Shown: piece after piece, positions 43,250-53,060 of the stretch
How the letters are laid out: each line of letters opens with the position of its first letter
Numbering within the stretch: position 1 is the stretch's first letter
Assembly: GCF_016595675.1 (NCBI RefSeq)
Contig: NZ_JAENJH010000008.1
Location: 237,577-301,576 of the forward strand
Length of the DNA: 64,000 bases
Origin: Prauserella cavernicola
Lineage (GTDB): Bacteria > Actinomycetota > Actinomycetes > Mycobacteriales > Pseudonocardiaceae
Reading direction: 5' to 3'
Made by a program: the position numbers and the translations under genes
Notes under the pieces: generated by a model
Seen by the model: only the letters and a program-made list of their open reading frames with translations
What the model was told of the DNA's origin: nothing
Databases searched by the model: none

Positions 43250-44275
43250 TCAGGTCCGCCTGGCCTGTGCTTCGGCGTCCTTGCGGACTCGCCGCATGCT
43301 CGCGACCGTCACCACGGCGAGGACGACGACGATCGTCGCCAGCGAGATCGGCGTCGGAATCGTGGGCACGGACGGCCAGACGGTGTGCGCCCAGTGCAGC
43401 ACCAGCTTCACGCCGATGAACGCGAGAATGATCGCCAGACCGTGGTTGAGATACACCAGTCTCGCCAGCACCGCCCGCAACACGAAGTACAGCGCACGCA
43501 GTCCGAGCAGAGCGAAGGCGTTGGTGACGAAGACCAGATACGGATCCTCGGTGATGCCGTACACCGCGGGCACGGAGTCGACGGCGAACACGATGTCCGT
43601 CGCGAACACCGCGACCACCACGAGCATCAACGGCGTCAGAGCCCGCCGTCCGGCTTGGCGGACGACCATCTTCGTACCGTGGTAGTCATCGGTCACCGGC
43701 ATCACCTTGCGCAGCAGCCGCACGGACCGCATGTCCGAGACGTCCTTGCCGCCCTGCCCACCCCTGGTGGCCTCGTGCAAGACCTTCACCGCCGAGACGA
43801 ACAGCACCAGGCCGAACACGAGAAACGCCCACGTTCCCGCCTGCAGCATCGCCGCACCGGCCGCGATGAAGATGCCACGCAACACCAGCGCGCCCACGAT
43901 CCCGTACAGCAGCACACGCTGCTGCACGGCGAGCGGAACGGCGAAGCCGGCCAGGATCAACATGAACACGAAGAGGTTGTCCACCGACAACGACTTCTCC
44001 ACGACGAAGCCCGTGACGAACTCCGTCGCCTGTGCGCCGCTGAACGCCAGCCACAACCACAGACCGAACACGAACGGCAACGCCAGATAGAACACCGACC
44101 AGCCGACGGCTTCCTTCATCGACACCTCGTGCGGCTTGCGAGTGATCACGAAATCAGCGATCAACAAGCCCAGCAACACGGCGATGCTGATACCCCACAA
44201 CCACGGCGAACCTATTGTCTCGGCGACGGGTGCGGCGGTGAGTAATTCACCGGAACCAGCGAATCCTGTGAGCAC
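43250..44275 (-). CDS. TerC-family integral membrane protein (probable Mn2+ exporter)
   Basis: A 341-residue polytopic protein with about nine membrane segments. Typical TerC motifs are FVTGFVVEKSLSVDNLFVFMLIL near residue 86 and VFATDIVFAVDSVPAVYGITEDPYLVFVTNAFALLGLRALYF near 215, with conserved acidic residues within the membrane. GTG at 44275 is chosen because GGAGG lies five bases upstream (44281-44285); the longer reading from GTG 44287 would begin inside that site. An upstream riboswitch-like leader supports control by manganese. Confidence 0.88.
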   Translation of the reverse strand: MLTGFAGSGELLTAAPVAETIGSPWLWGISIAVLLGLLIADFVITRKPHEVSMKEAVGWSVFYLALPFVFGLWLWLAFSGAQATEFVTGFVVEKSLSVDNLFVFMLILAGFAVPLAVQQRVLLYGIVGALVLRGIFIAAGAAMLQAGTWAFLVFGLVLFVSAVKVLHEATRGGQGGKDVSDMRSVRLLRKVMPVTDDYHGTKMVVRQAGRRALTPLMLVVVAVFATDIVFAVDSVPAVYGITEDPYLVFVTNAFALLGLRALYFVLRAVLARLVYLNHGLAIILAFIGVKLVLHWAHTVWPSVPTIPTPISLATIVVVLAVVTVASMRRVRKDAEAQARRT

Positions 44276-44302
44276 ACAGACCTCCACGAACGTCTTTCGT
44301 TC

Positions 44303-44395
44303 GAGGTCTCCTTCACCCGCTCACGGGCGACCCGCCGAGAACGCCCCTGCTGCGTTCGTCCTGACCGGCAGGGTCCTTGAGGAAGTACTCCCCTC
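44303..44395 (-). ncRNA. yybP-ykoY (Mn2+) riboswitch-like leader
   Basis: On the minus strand the leader of the TerC gene contains the signature GAGGGGAGTAC (complement of 44385-44395), GCCGGTCAGGAC (44358-44369) and a closing GGAGACCTC (44303-44311) that can pair with the starting GAGG. These conserved blocks and the ~93-base size fit the yybP-ykoY manganese riboswitch, which commonly precedes terC. A small hairpin GAACG-AAAGA-CGTTC (44288-44302) lies between it and the Shine-Dalgarno sequence and may be the expression platform. Confidence 0.75.
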
Positions 44396-44459
44396 ACCCA
44401 CAGTTTCCCGGCATATCGGTCATTGTTGCAAGTCTCGGTTTGAGGATGAAGATGCCCTA

Positions 44460-45158
44460 CTACGCCCGTCTCATCCTCGGGTCTGCCTGAGCACCGGCAT
44501 GCCGTCGACGATTACCGGGACGGCGGGCACGGAGACGAATCACCGTGAACAGAACCACCGCGGCGACAGCGAAAACAGCCACGATGATCTGGAACACGCC
44601 CGCAAACCCCTCCACCACATGCCAATTGACACCCAGAACGTAGCCAGGGACGACAAACGTGGAATTCCAGATCAAGCTGCCCAGCGCGGTCAGCAACGCA
44701 AACACCCAGAACGGCATTCTCTGAATGCCGGCGGGCAGCGACACGAAACTGCGCACCAGGGGAACCATTCGCCCCAGCAACACCGCCTTAGTGCCATGCT
44801 TGGCGAACCATCTGTCGGCTTTGTCAAAGTCCGCGGGCTTGACCAGCGGTAGCTTGCAGATGAGCCGACGGGTGCGCTCGCGGCCGAGCAACCGACCGAG
44901 ATAATAAACAATGATCGCGCCGAGCACCGACCCCGCCGTGGTCCACAACAACGCCTCGGCCAAGGAGAACATGCCGTCGGCCGCGCTGAAACCCACTAGC
45001 GGCAGCACGACCTCGCTGGGAATGGGCGGCACCACGTTGTCGAGCGCGACCAAGATCGCAGGACCCAGCACCCCGAGCGTATCCATCAGGTCGACACCCC
45101 ATCCGGCGATGCCGCCGAACTCGCCAGTGTCGTTGTGTGCCAGCCGTGCGGTCATCAT
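44460..45158 (-). CDS. DedA/SNARE-associated family membrane protein
   Basis: A 232-residue DedA protein. The re-entrant loop region ALDNVVPPIPSEVVLPLVGFSA and the family core GRMVPLVRSFVSLPAGIQRMPFWVFALLTALGSLIWNSTFVVPGYVLG are complete, with about five membrane helices and a basic Arg-rich tail. DedA proteins act as lipid (polyprenyl or phosphatidyl) flippases or affect membrane energetics. The start is placed at the MMTARLAH pair (45158/45155); an in-frame extension to 45251 lacks support. Confidence 0.85.
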   Translation of the reverse strand: MMTARLAHNDTGEFGGIAGWGVDLMDTLGVLGPAILVALDNVVPPIPSEVVLPLVGFSAADGMFSLAEALLWTTAGSVLGAIIVYYLGRLLGRERTRRLICKLPLVKPADFDKADRWFAKHGTKAVLLGRMVPLVRSFVSLPAGIQRMPFWVFALLTALGSLIWNSTFVVPGYVLGVNWHVVEGFAGVFQIIVAVFAVAAVVLFTVIRLRARRPGNRRRHAGAQADPRMRRA

Positions 45159-45918
45159 CGGGCCTGCCACCTCGCGAGGAACTCCGCGAACATCGCGCAC
45201 CAGAGGATCAAGTGTCGGTAGTTGCGCGATCGATGGCTCGCGCCGGCACATTCTTCACCGCGACCCGCGCACAGTGAGTTGACTGTGGGCGGGTGCGGCG
45301 ACGATGGTCAGTCGATGGCCGTGCAAGACCGCGCCGATGACGGCAGGTCACCGACCCCGCCGCGGTGACGACATCAGCGTCGTTGGCGGCCTCGAGCACG
45401 ACGTCGAACTCGCCGGTGACCCGTTTCAACCACCCCGTCCCCTGACTGGCCGTGCACGCCGGGGCGATCGACACCGGACCCGCCACCTGCATGGCCAGAT
45501 CGACCGCCCGAACGCGCTCGCCGTCATCCACCACTTCAGGCTGCCCCTGCCCGACCGGTCTGTCCAGGACACCCAGGCAGCGCACCGATTCAGCAACCAA
45601 ACGCGGCCAACCAACCGCTGCGGCGAACAGCCGTGTCGCCCCCCTTTGTCGCGAGATCGCGAGATCGCGAGGTCGCCTGGTCGCACACAGGTCCCGCTGG
45701 GCTGTTGGCTGGATCAGGCCGGATCAGGCTGGATCAGGCCGGCGCGCGTTTCGAACGCCTGGCCGCCACGTAGCCCTCGGTGTGCACAGTTTCGCGGGCC
45801 GGGGTCCCCCGTGAGAGCTATCCGAATCGTCGCCTCGGCGGGGATTCCGCGACGGCCGAGCGCTCATAGCCTTCACCAGGTCACCGACCAGGTGGCGATG
45901 GTCAACAGGAGGTCATCG
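45159..45918. other. 760-base stretch without an intact gene; short tandem repeats
   Basis: No frame is convincing. A minus-strand frame around 45240-45520 (VAGPVSIAPACTASQGTGWLKRVTGEFDVVLEAANDADVVTAAGSVTC) has some coding character and may be a decayed gene or transposon part that I cannot name. At 45651-45676 an 8-base unit (GCGAGATC) is repeated three times, and at 45711-45740 a 10-base unit (GGATCAGGCC/T) three times. Polymerase slippage or remnants of a mobile element are possible. Confidence 0.4.
45651..45740. repeat. Two short tandem repeats
   Basis: GCGAGATC-type 8-mers (three copies, 45651-45676) and GGATCAGGC[C/T] 10-mers (three copies, 45711-45740) lie 35 bases apart in non-coding DNA upstream of the CPBP protease gene. 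No function is evident. Confidence 0.7.
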
Positions 45919-46749
45919 GTGGAAGCTGTCGCACGCACGGATCACGAGACGGGGCGATTCGGCCGCGTCTCGCGGTCACCGCTCGGGTGGATGCTGGTCG
46001 GCATCGTCGGCATCGTCGGAGTGTCGGCGCTGACCTCGGGCGGGCCTCCGGTGCTGGCCGTCGTCGGGGCGGTGGCCGCGGTTGCGGTCTACTGGGCGGT
46101 CATGCGTTACGGGGCGGGGCGGAGCATGCCCGAGATCGCGCCGAGGCGGGCGGTGTCCCACGCGGTGATCGGCACCGTACTCGGTGTCGTGATGATCGCC
46201 GCCTCGGTGCTCATGGTGATCACGGAGTTCTCGTTCGCCCCGGCGTCCGGCGACGTCACGGCGATCGTGGCGAGCATGGTCGCGATACAACTCGGGGCAG
46301 CGGTGACCGAAGAGCTGGTTTTCCGCGGTCTGGCGTTCCAGGCGCTGGAAAGGCTGTGGGGTAGCTGGATGGCGCTGGCGATCACCGCAGCGCTGTTCGG
46401 GCTCCTGCACCTGGCCAACCCGAGCGCCACGGTGTGGAGCTCGTTCGCGATCGCCGTCGAAGCAGGGGTGCTGCTCGGTGCGGCGTTCCTGTGGCGGCGC
46501 AACCTCTGGTTGGTAGTCGGCCTGCACTTCGCGTGGAACACGTGCGTGTCGTTGCTCGGCATCCCTGTCTCGGGCCATGAGGTCGCCGGGGTGCTGACCA
46601 CACACCCGACCGGCCCGGACCTGTTGACCGGGGGTGAGTTCGGCATCGAGGCGTCGATCGCCCCCATCATCGTGAGCCTGCTGCTCGCCACGCCCATGCT
46701 CATCGTCGCGCGCAGGCGCGGGAACCTGGTGACTCGGCGCCGACGCTAG
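45919..46749 (+). CDS. CPBP-family intramembrane metalloprotease
   Basis: A 276-residue membrane protein with about eight hydrophobic segments and the Abi/CPBP (Rce1-like) motifs: EELVFRGLAFQALERLWG, LFGLLHLANP and VVGLHFAWNTCVSLLG (EExxxR, H and HxxxN/B). The GTG at 45919 has a perfect AGGAGG six bases upstream (45907-45912), so the much longer upstream frame is not used. It lies 10 bases before a histidine kinase gene, so it may work with that signalling system. Confidence 0.85.
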   Translation: MEAVARTDHETGRFGRVSRSPLGWMLVGIVGIVGVSALTSGGPPVLAVVGAVAAVAVYWAVMRYGAGRSMPEIAPRRAVSHAVIGTVLGVVMIAASVLMVITEFSFAPASGDVTAIVASMVAIQLGAAVTEELVFRGLAFQALERLWGSWMALAITAALFGLLHLANPSATVWSSFAIAVEAGVLLGAAFLWRRNLWLVVGLHFAWNTCVSLLGIPVSGHEVAGVLTTHPTGPDLLTGGEFGIEASIAPIIVSLLLATPMLIVARRRGNLVTRRRR

Positions 46750-46759
46750 ACTCCGCCGG

Positions 46760-47947
46760 GTGCTCGTTGACGCGGCAGCCATCCGTTCCATGGTCAGGTG
46801 GCGCGATCGCCCGATTCCGTTGCAGGACATCGCGTTGGCGGCGGGAATCGCGGCACTGGCCTTCGTCCCCACCGTGGCCCACATCGCACCGGAGATCGGC
46901 GATCTCCCCCCACTATTCCTCGGCACCTCCGGCACCGCGATCGGGTTGGTGCTGACTCTGGCGCTGTGTCTGCCGCTGGCGGTACGGACCCGGCGGCCGG
47001 CCGCGTGCGTCCTGATCACCAGCGGTGCGTTCGCGGTCAGTCAGGTGCTGGGCTACCCGAACACGTTCGGAAAGGTCGGATTCCTCCTGGCCTTGTATGC
47101 CGCCGGCGCACATCTCGCCCGGTCCCGTCTGGGAGTGGGTGTGGTGCTCACGGCGAGTTACGCGGTGCTCGCGGTCGTGTTGCACGAACTGGGGTCACCG
47201 CAGCGGTTTCTCGACTATTTCGCGTTCTACCTGATGATGGCGGTGGTCTGGTTGGCAGGCAGCGGTGTGCGCAGGTGGCGCGCCGAAGGAGCCGAGCGCG
47301 AACGACTGGCCGCGGAGATGGCCGCAGCTGCCGAGCGGGCGCGAATCGCTCGGGACCTCCACGACGTGGTCACCCATCACGTGACGGCGATGGTGGTCCA
47401 GGCCGACGCGGCACAGTTCGTGCTCGGCACCGCACCGGCGCGCGCCGAAGGAGGGCTGACCGCCATCAGCGAGACCGGACGCCGGGCGCTGACCGAGCTG
47501 CGGGCCCTGCTCGATGTGCTCGAGGCGACTGGCGACTCCCCGACCCCGGCCAGAACACCGACCATGGGCAGGGTGGGCGACCTGGTCGAGCAAGCCTCGA
47601 TGTCGGGGCAGCCCGTCGAACTGACCGAGCATGGTGTCGTCCGGCCGCAGTCCGTCGACGTGGAACTGGCCGCCTACCGGGTGGTGCAGGAAGCGCTCAC
47701 CAACGCCATCAAGTACGCGACCGGACGACCGACCACGGTCCTGGTCCGACACGGCGAGGAGCACGTCGAGATCGAGGTGACCACCACGGGCCCCGCCGCC
47801 GACACACCGGTCGCGCCGTCGGGGGGACGAGGTCTGACCGGGCTGCGGGAACGGGTGCGGATGCTCGACGGCGACCTGGTGGCCGGTCCTCGCGCGGACG
47901 GTGGCTTCCGCGTCCATGCCCTGATCCCGTCGGGCACTGCCGGATGA
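46760..47947 (+). CDS. Two-component sensor histidine kinase, NarL/DesK type
   Basis: A 395-residue HisKA_3 kinase with about five N-terminal membrane helices, the phosphoacceptor box RIARDLHDVVTHHVTAMVVQADAAQ near residue 195 and the ATP-binding G-box GGRGLTGLRERVRMLDGDLVAG near the C-terminus. It overlaps the response regulator gene by four bases. GTG 46760 is close to the CPBP gene end; ATG 46790 is an alternative start. The stimulus is unknown. Confidence 0.9.
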   Translation: MLVDAAAIRSMVRWRDRPIPLQDIALAAGIAALAFVPTVAHIAPEIGDLPPLFLGTSGTAIGLVLTLALCLPLAVRTRRPAACVLITSGAFAVSQVLGYPNTFGKVGFLLALYAAGAHLARSRLGVGVVLTASYAVLAVVLHELGSPQRFLDYFAFYLMMAVVWLAGSGVRRWRAEGAERERLAAEMAAAAERARIARDLHDVVTHHVTAMVVQADAAQFVLGTAPARAEGGLTAISETGRRALTELRALLDVLEATGDSPTPARTPTMGRVGDLVEQASMSGQPVELTEHGVVRPQSVDVELAAYRVVQEALTNAIKYATGRPTTVLVRHGEEHVEIEVTTTGPAADTPVAPSGGRGLTGLRERVRMLDGDLVAGPRADGGFRVHALIPSGTAG

Positions 47948-48627
47948 CCGAGTCGATCCGCATCCTGATCTGCGAGGACCAGGCGTTGGTGCGCACCGGG
48001 TACGTCACCATTTTCTCGACACAGCCCGACATGACGGTCGTCGGTGAGGCAGCGGACGGCCGCGAGGCGGTGGAGCTGGCATTGCGGATGCGCCCCGACG
48101 TGGTCGTGATGGACGTCCGCATGCCGATTCTGGACGGCATCGAGGCGACCCGGCGGATTGCCGGTCCCGGCGTCGAGACACCCCCGAAGGTGTTGGTCGT
48201 CACCACCTTCAACGTCGACGCGTACGTCTACGACGCACTTCGCGCCGGCGCCAGCGGGTTCCTGCTCAAGGACACACCACCTCCTCAACTGGTCGACGGC
48301 ATCCGCACGATCGCCCGCGGCGAGTCCCTACTCGCGCCCGCGGTCACCCGAAGCCTGATCGGCCGCTTCGCCGAACGCCTGAGCCCCACCGACACCTCCC
48401 ATCCGGAACGGGACCACGTCGTGCGGACGCTCACCCGCCGCGAGCTGGAGGTTCTCGAACAGCTCTCTGCCGGCCTCGCCAACGCCGAGATCGCCGAGAA
48501 GCTGGTCATCTCCGTCGAGACCGTGAAGACCTACGTATCCCGAATCCTCACCAAACTCGGCTTACGGGACCGCGTGCAGGCGGTCGTCCTGGCCTACCGG
48601 ATCGGTCTGGTTCACAGCGAGGACTGA
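47944..48627 (+). CDS. NarL/LuxR-family response regulator
   Basis: A 227-residue response regulator. The REC domain (RILICEDQALVRTGYVTIF; phosphoacceptor Asp in PDVVVMDVRMPILDGIEA; signalling Thr/Lys in VLVVTTFNVDAYVYDALRAGASGFLLKDTPP) is intact. The LuxR-type DNA-binding domain is at the end (LTRRELEVLEQLSAGLANAEIAEKLVISVETVKTYVSRILTKLGLRDR). Its start codon overlaps the kinase stop, so the two form a matched pair. Probable targets include the CPBP protease operon. Confidence 0.93.
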   Translation: MTESIRILICEDQALVRTGYVTIFSTQPDMTVVGEAADGREAVELALRMRPDVVVMDVRMPILDGIEATRRIAGPGVETPPKVLVVTTFNVDAYVYDALRAGASGFLLKDTPPPQLVDGIRTIARGESLLAPAVTRSLIGRFAERLSPTDTSHPERDHVVRTLTRRELEVLEQLSAGLANAEIAEKLVISVETVKTYVSRILTKLGLRDRVQAVVLAYRIGLVHSED

Positions 48628-48880
48628 TCTCGGAACGGCGAGGCCGGCTGAGGACTCGACGGGCGGGCCCGTGCGCTCGCGGACTTCCCGGCCTGATGAG
48701 ACCGGGCGACCGACACAACGCCTGGGCATACCCGAAGAACCATAGGAATCGGCCCGCCACCGGCTCAGCATCGGTCGCCGGTTCACCCAACTCTGGCGGC
48801 CACACACGAACAGGACACCTATCCACCACGCAGGGGTGGGGTTCAGACCGCTGCCAAGCTCGGCAATCGGAGCATGACGG

Positions 48881-49711
48881 TTAACCAGCGAAGTCCAGCT
48901 GGGCGCGTCCGAACTCGCTGCCGTGACGGCGCGGCCGGCCCACCGTGTGCGGGGTGGGTGGCGGGGCCGAGCGGCGCAGGACCCGGTCCGAGCGCATCCG
49001 CACCAGCGCCGCCACGGGCAGGTCAGCCAGCTGGAAGGCCAGGCGTGGTCCGTCGTAGCCGGCGTCGGCCACGATCAGGATCTCGCGATCACCGGGCTGC
49101 CAGTGCCCGCGGGCGATCAGCCCGGTCACGACCCGGCGGAGTTGTTCGGCGGTGACCGTGGCGGTGTCGGCTCCGGGCACCAGGCGTTGGATGTCCAAGG
49201 GCGCGGTCCAGGAGCTGCGGCCGGTTTCCAGCGCGGCCACGACCGAGTAGGGCCAGCCGGGAATCGCCAGATGCTGGTTCCGGTTGCGGCCGTAGGCATG
49301 GCACATGACCCGGTCGGGTGCGGTGTGTGCCTCGGGCCGAAACCAGCAGGTGATGTCCACGGCCAGTACCAGTCGGCCGTCGGCCGCTCGCGGCAGCGGC
49401 CCGGCCAGGATGGCGTCGCGGAGCCGATCGACATCGATCCGGCCGTGCGCCAGGCCCGCATAGAGCCCACCATGACTTCGGCGATGCTCCGCGAGCAGGG
49501 ATAACTCCGGCAGCGACCGGACCGGCCCCTCGGCACACAACACGGCGTCGGTCAGCTCGAACAACGCATCCGCCCGGCGGGACAGAGATCGATAGAACTC
49601 GTGTCGGAACCGGACGAGCTCCCCGGACACGCTGCCCGCGCCCAAGTCGTGCACACTGATCAACTGAAGCCCTTGGTCTGATCGTCTTTCTGTCGCAAGA
49701 AGAATGATCAA
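48881..49711 (-). pseudogene. IS701-like DDE transposase, C-terminally truncated
   Basis: About 257-277 residues of an IS701-family-like transposase: VRFRHEFYRSLSRRADALFELTDAVLCAEGPV, RAADGRLVLAVDITCWFRP (first DDE Asp), DREILIVADAGYDGPRLAF (second Asp) and PHTVGRPRRHGSEF. Relatives continue for more than 100 further residues, including the catalytic Glu; here the frame ends shortly after HGSEF, so the protein should be inactive. GTG at 49654 is the likely original start. An 11-base inverted repeat AAGCCCTTGGT lies at 49667-49677 and 49711-49721. Confidence 0.75.
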
Positions 49712-50209
49712 CCAAGGGCTTCATCCATGATCAACTGAGGTTGGCCCCACACCCCAGACGTGAAAACTCAAGCTAGGGCGTGGCCACGCTGACCCACGAA
49801 CAGGAGCCCGGCGCGCACACCGGCGTGCCAGCTCATCGACCTCACCCTCGACCTCACCGAGGCCGAACGCACGTTCGTCCTCGGCCACTGGCGCGCTCGG
49901 CTTCGGACCTCGGGGACCGGATCATCGACCTGTGCGCCGGCCAGCACGCAGAAGACGCAGGACAGGCTTTTCCGGACCGAGACGTGGATCTTGGCACGTG
50001 CGCAGCGACTGGCCCATGTTTCACGGTTCTGAGCAGCCCACTTCGCGCGGATGGCGGCTGGGTCGGGCGTACCGTTGGTTGAGGAGAAGGGTTCACCGTT
50101 AGATCGATCATCGACCAAGACGATCAACTCGGTGATCAACGAAGCGGACGCCCTTTGCACCCTCATCAGCCAAGATCACGGTCTACCACTGCAGTACTAG
50201 GGTGACCGC
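49712..50209. other. Intergenic region left of the second LAL gene
   Basis: About 500 bases with the end of the IS701-like relic (inverted copy of AAGCCCTTGGT at 49711-49721 and a repeated TGATCAACTGA) followed by sequence without recognisable genes. Short frames on both strands have no similarity I can name. It should contain the promoter of the LAL gene. Confidence 0.4.
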
Positions 50210-52936
50210 ATGTCGCTGGTGGGAAGGGACGTCGAGCTAGCGCGGATTCAACGCCTGCTGACACATGCGCGCGACGAAGGCAGCGGCGCGCTGGGGCTGC
50301 GGGGCGCGGCGGGCATGGGGAAGTCGGTTCTTCTCGATTACGCGGTGTCCCTCGCCGAAGCCGAGGGCGGCATGCACGTGATCCGCGGGGCGGGAGTCGA
50401 GTCCGACTCCGAGCTGGCGTACGGCGGCCTGCACCAGCTCTTGTTTCCTCACTTGGATCGGTTGGACGCCCTCCCCGCTCCCCAGGCCAGGGCACTGCGT
50501 TGTGCTTTCGGGCTGTCAGAGGGAGACGAAGCCAACCGGTTCCTGATCTCCGCCGGCACGCTGTCGTTGCTCGCCGATCTGGCCGAGGACGCCCCGCTGC
50601 TGTGCGTCGTCGATGACCTGCAATGGCTCGACCAGGGGTCGGTGGAGGCGCTGTTGTTCGCGGCCCGCCGCTTCGTCGCCGATCCGATCGCGATGCTGTT
50701 CGCGGTGCGCGAGACGTCCGTGCCGTTCGTGATCGCGGGCGTCGAGGTCGTGGATCTGTCCGGCCTCGGCGCTCCCGATGCCGCCCTGCTGCTCGACGAC
50801 CACGCGCCGGAACTCGCCGAGCGGGCGCGCACCAGGGTTCTCGCGGAGTCCGGCGGCAATCCCCTGGCGATCATCGAGCTCGGGTTGTCGCGGCTCGCGG
50901 CCCGCGATGTCGACGAGTCCGACCCGGCCGAGCAGGTCGGCCCGCTGCCGGTGACCCGCCGCGTGCAGGAGGCGTTCCGCCACCAGATCGTGGAGCTTTC
51001 CGGACCCACCCAACGTGCCCTTCTGGTGGCGGCGGCCGACACGGCGGCGCCCCTGTCGACGGTCCTGCACGTGATCGAATCCCTCGGGGGTGCCGCCGGC
51101 GACCTGGAGCCCGCCGAACGTGACCGGCTGGTCCGGATCGACAGCCGGATCACGTTCCGACACCCCCTGGTACGGGCAGCCGCCTACCAGGACGCGCCGC
51201 TGCACCGGCGGATCGAGGTACATCGCGCGTACGCCGAGGCGCTGCGCGCGGACGCCGATGCCGACCGCCGGGCCTGGCACCTCGCAGCTGCCACCACCAA
51301 ACCCGACGAGGCGGTGGCCGTCGAACTCGAAGGCGTGGCGGAGCGGGCCTGGCACCGAGGCGACACGATGGCGGTCTGCGCTGCCTACGAACGCGCCGGT
51401 CGACTCAGTGCCGACCGGGAGCTGAAGGCCCGGCGTATCGCCCGGGCCAGCCAGGCCGCGTTCGACGCGGGCAAGGCCGACCGCGCCGCCCGGCTGGCGG
51501 CCGAAGCGCTCGCGCTCACCGCCGACACCGGCGTCCGGACCGATGCCATCTACACGCGTGGTGCCGTGGAGTACGAACGCACCTCCCCTCGGGCCGACGC
51601 GGAGCTGACGCTCGAGGCCGCCGCGTTGGTGCGCGACACCGATCCGGAACGCGCCGCGCTCACGCTCTACGAGGCCGTGCACGCCGCCCGGCACGGGGCG
51701 GCGCACGACCTCCTGCAGCGTGCGGCGGATCTGATGCGCGGGTTCACCCCACCGGAGCACTGGGCACCCGTTGTCGACGCCCTGCTCGGGTGGGCGGAGC
51801 TTTTCGCCGGACGTCCGGAGCTGGCCGTCGGCCCGATGCGCGATCTCCACACCACCACACGCGGTGGCGGGCACGACCTGATGCATCGCATCACCGCCGG
51901 GTTCGGCGGGCTCATGATCGCTGACGACGACAGTGTCATCGCCGGGACCGAGGACATGCTGGCCGTGGTGCGGGCTACCGGGGCGCTGGGGTGGGTCCCG
52001 TACACCCTGAACGTGCTTGCCGTGGCGCGGCTGTTGCGCGGCGAGTTCGCGGACGCCCTCGCGTGTGTGGCGGAAGGCGTTTCCGTGAGCGACGAACTCG
52101 GGAACACGACCGAGCACCTGGCCCACCGGTCGGTGGAGGTGTGGTTGCACGCCGTTTCGGGTGACGAGGCACGCTGCCGTGCTCTCGCCGAGGAGGTGCT
52201 CCCGCGAGCCCGGACCCGGCACCGGGTCAATGCCGAGATCGCGGCGTGGGGCCTCGGGATGCTCGACCTCTCCGCCCGGCGGTTCGGGGACGCGTTCGAC
52301 CGGCTCGAGCAAGTGTCCCGGGGACCTGCGAGCCGCGACCTCCTGGTGCGGGCGGTGCCGGATCTGGTGGAAGCCGCCGCGCGCGGCGGCATGCCGGATC
52401 GCGCCCACGGACCGCTCGCGGCGTTCCGGCACTGGGCTGAGCACGTCGACCGCCCGGTCGCCACCGGGCTCGTCCTGCGGTGCCGGGCCTTGCTGGCCGA
52501 CGATGAAGACGCCGACGCGCTGTACGCCGAGGCGCTGCGACTGCACGAGCGGCACGGCGGCCCCTACGAGCGCGCCCGCACCCAGCTGGTCTACGGCGAG
52601 TGGCTGCGGCGCCGTCGTCGCCGTGCCGAGGCCCGCGGCCATCTCGCCGCGGCGGTGTCCGCGTTCGAGCGCCTCGGCGCACAGCTCTGGGCCGAGCGTG
52701 CGCGCGGCGAGCTGGCGGCCTTCGGCGAGCGGGGCGATGAGCCTCAGCGCAGCGGTCCGCTCACCCTGTTGACCCCGCAGGAGCTGCAGGTCGTACGGCT
52801 GGCCGCCGCCGGTCACACCAACAAGGAGATCGCCGCACAGCTCTTCCTCAGCCCACGGACCGTCGGCCACCACCTCTACAAGGCATACCCGAAGCTCGGC
52901 GTCACCGGGCGCACCGAGCTGACCCACCTCGACTAG
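50210..52936 (+). CDS. LAL-family LuxR transcriptional regulator
   Basis: A 908-residue AAA/LuxR regulator. Walker A is GLRGAAGMGKSVLLDYAV near residue 27, Walker B LLCVVDDLQWLDQGSVEALL near 131; a long TPR-like helical region follows; the C-terminal helix-turn-helix is LTPQELQVVRLAAAGHTNKEIAAQLFLSPRTVGHHLYKAYPKLGVTGRTEL. The downstream YciI-family gene is 125 bases away on the same strand and may be a target. The position far from the RiPP cluster suggests a different regulon. Confidence 0.9.
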   Translation: MSLVGRDVELARIQRLLTHARDEGSGALGLRGAAGMGKSVLLDYAVSLAEAEGGMHVIRGAGVESDSELAYGGLHQLLFPHLDRLDALPAPQARALRCAFGLSEGDEANRFLISAGTLSLLADLAEDAPLLCVVDDLQWLDQGSVEALLFAARRFVADPIAMLFAVRETSVPFVIAGVEVVDLSGLGAPDAALLLDDHAPELAERARTRVLAESGGNPLAIIELGLSRLAARDVDESDPAEQVGPLPVTRRVQEAFRHQIVELSGPTQRALLVAAADTAAPLSTVLHVIESLGGAAGDLEPAERDRLVRIDSRITFRHPLVRAAAYQDAPLHRRIEVHRAYAEALRADADADRRAWHLAAATTKPDEAVAVELEGVAERAWHRGDTMAVCAAYERAGRLSADRELKARRIARASQAAFDAGKADRAARLAAEALALTADTGVRTDAIYTRGAVEYERTSPRADAELTLEAAALVRDTDPERAALTLYEAVHAARHGAAHDLLQRAADLMRGFTPPEHWAPVVDALLGWAELFAGRPELAVGPMRDLHTTTRGGGHDLMHRITAGFGGLMIADDDSVIAGTEDMLAVVRATGALGWVPYTLNVLAVARLLRGEFADALACVAEGVSVSDELGNTTEHLAHRSVEVWLHAVSGDEARCRALAEEVLPRARTRHRVNAEIAAWGLGMLDLSARRFGDAFDRLEQVSRGPASRDLLVRAVPDLVEAAARGGMPDRAHGPLAAFRHWAEHVDRPVATGLVLRCRALLADDEDADALYAEALRLHERHGGPYERARTQLVYGEWLRRRRRRAEARGHLAAAVSAFERLGAQLWAERARGELAAFGERGDEPQRSGPLTLLTPQELQVVRLAAAGHTNKEIAAQLFLSPRTVGHHLYKAYPKLGVTGRTELTHLD

Positions 52937-53060
52937 TGGCCGACGCCGGTCGTCGGTTTCCCGGACACCAGTCACGATGACTGATTCGTCAGCGGTGAGC
53001 TCCGCCTAGCGTTTCGGGTGTCCAGACAGCGGCCGTCGGCCCTACGACGAGGAGACGACA

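Noticed and set aside
45304-45918. The 205-codon upstream extension of the CPBP protease frame
   Set aside because: Low-quality composition, and a perfect AGGAGG ribosome binding site sits just before GTG 45919, the point where the membrane protein begins.
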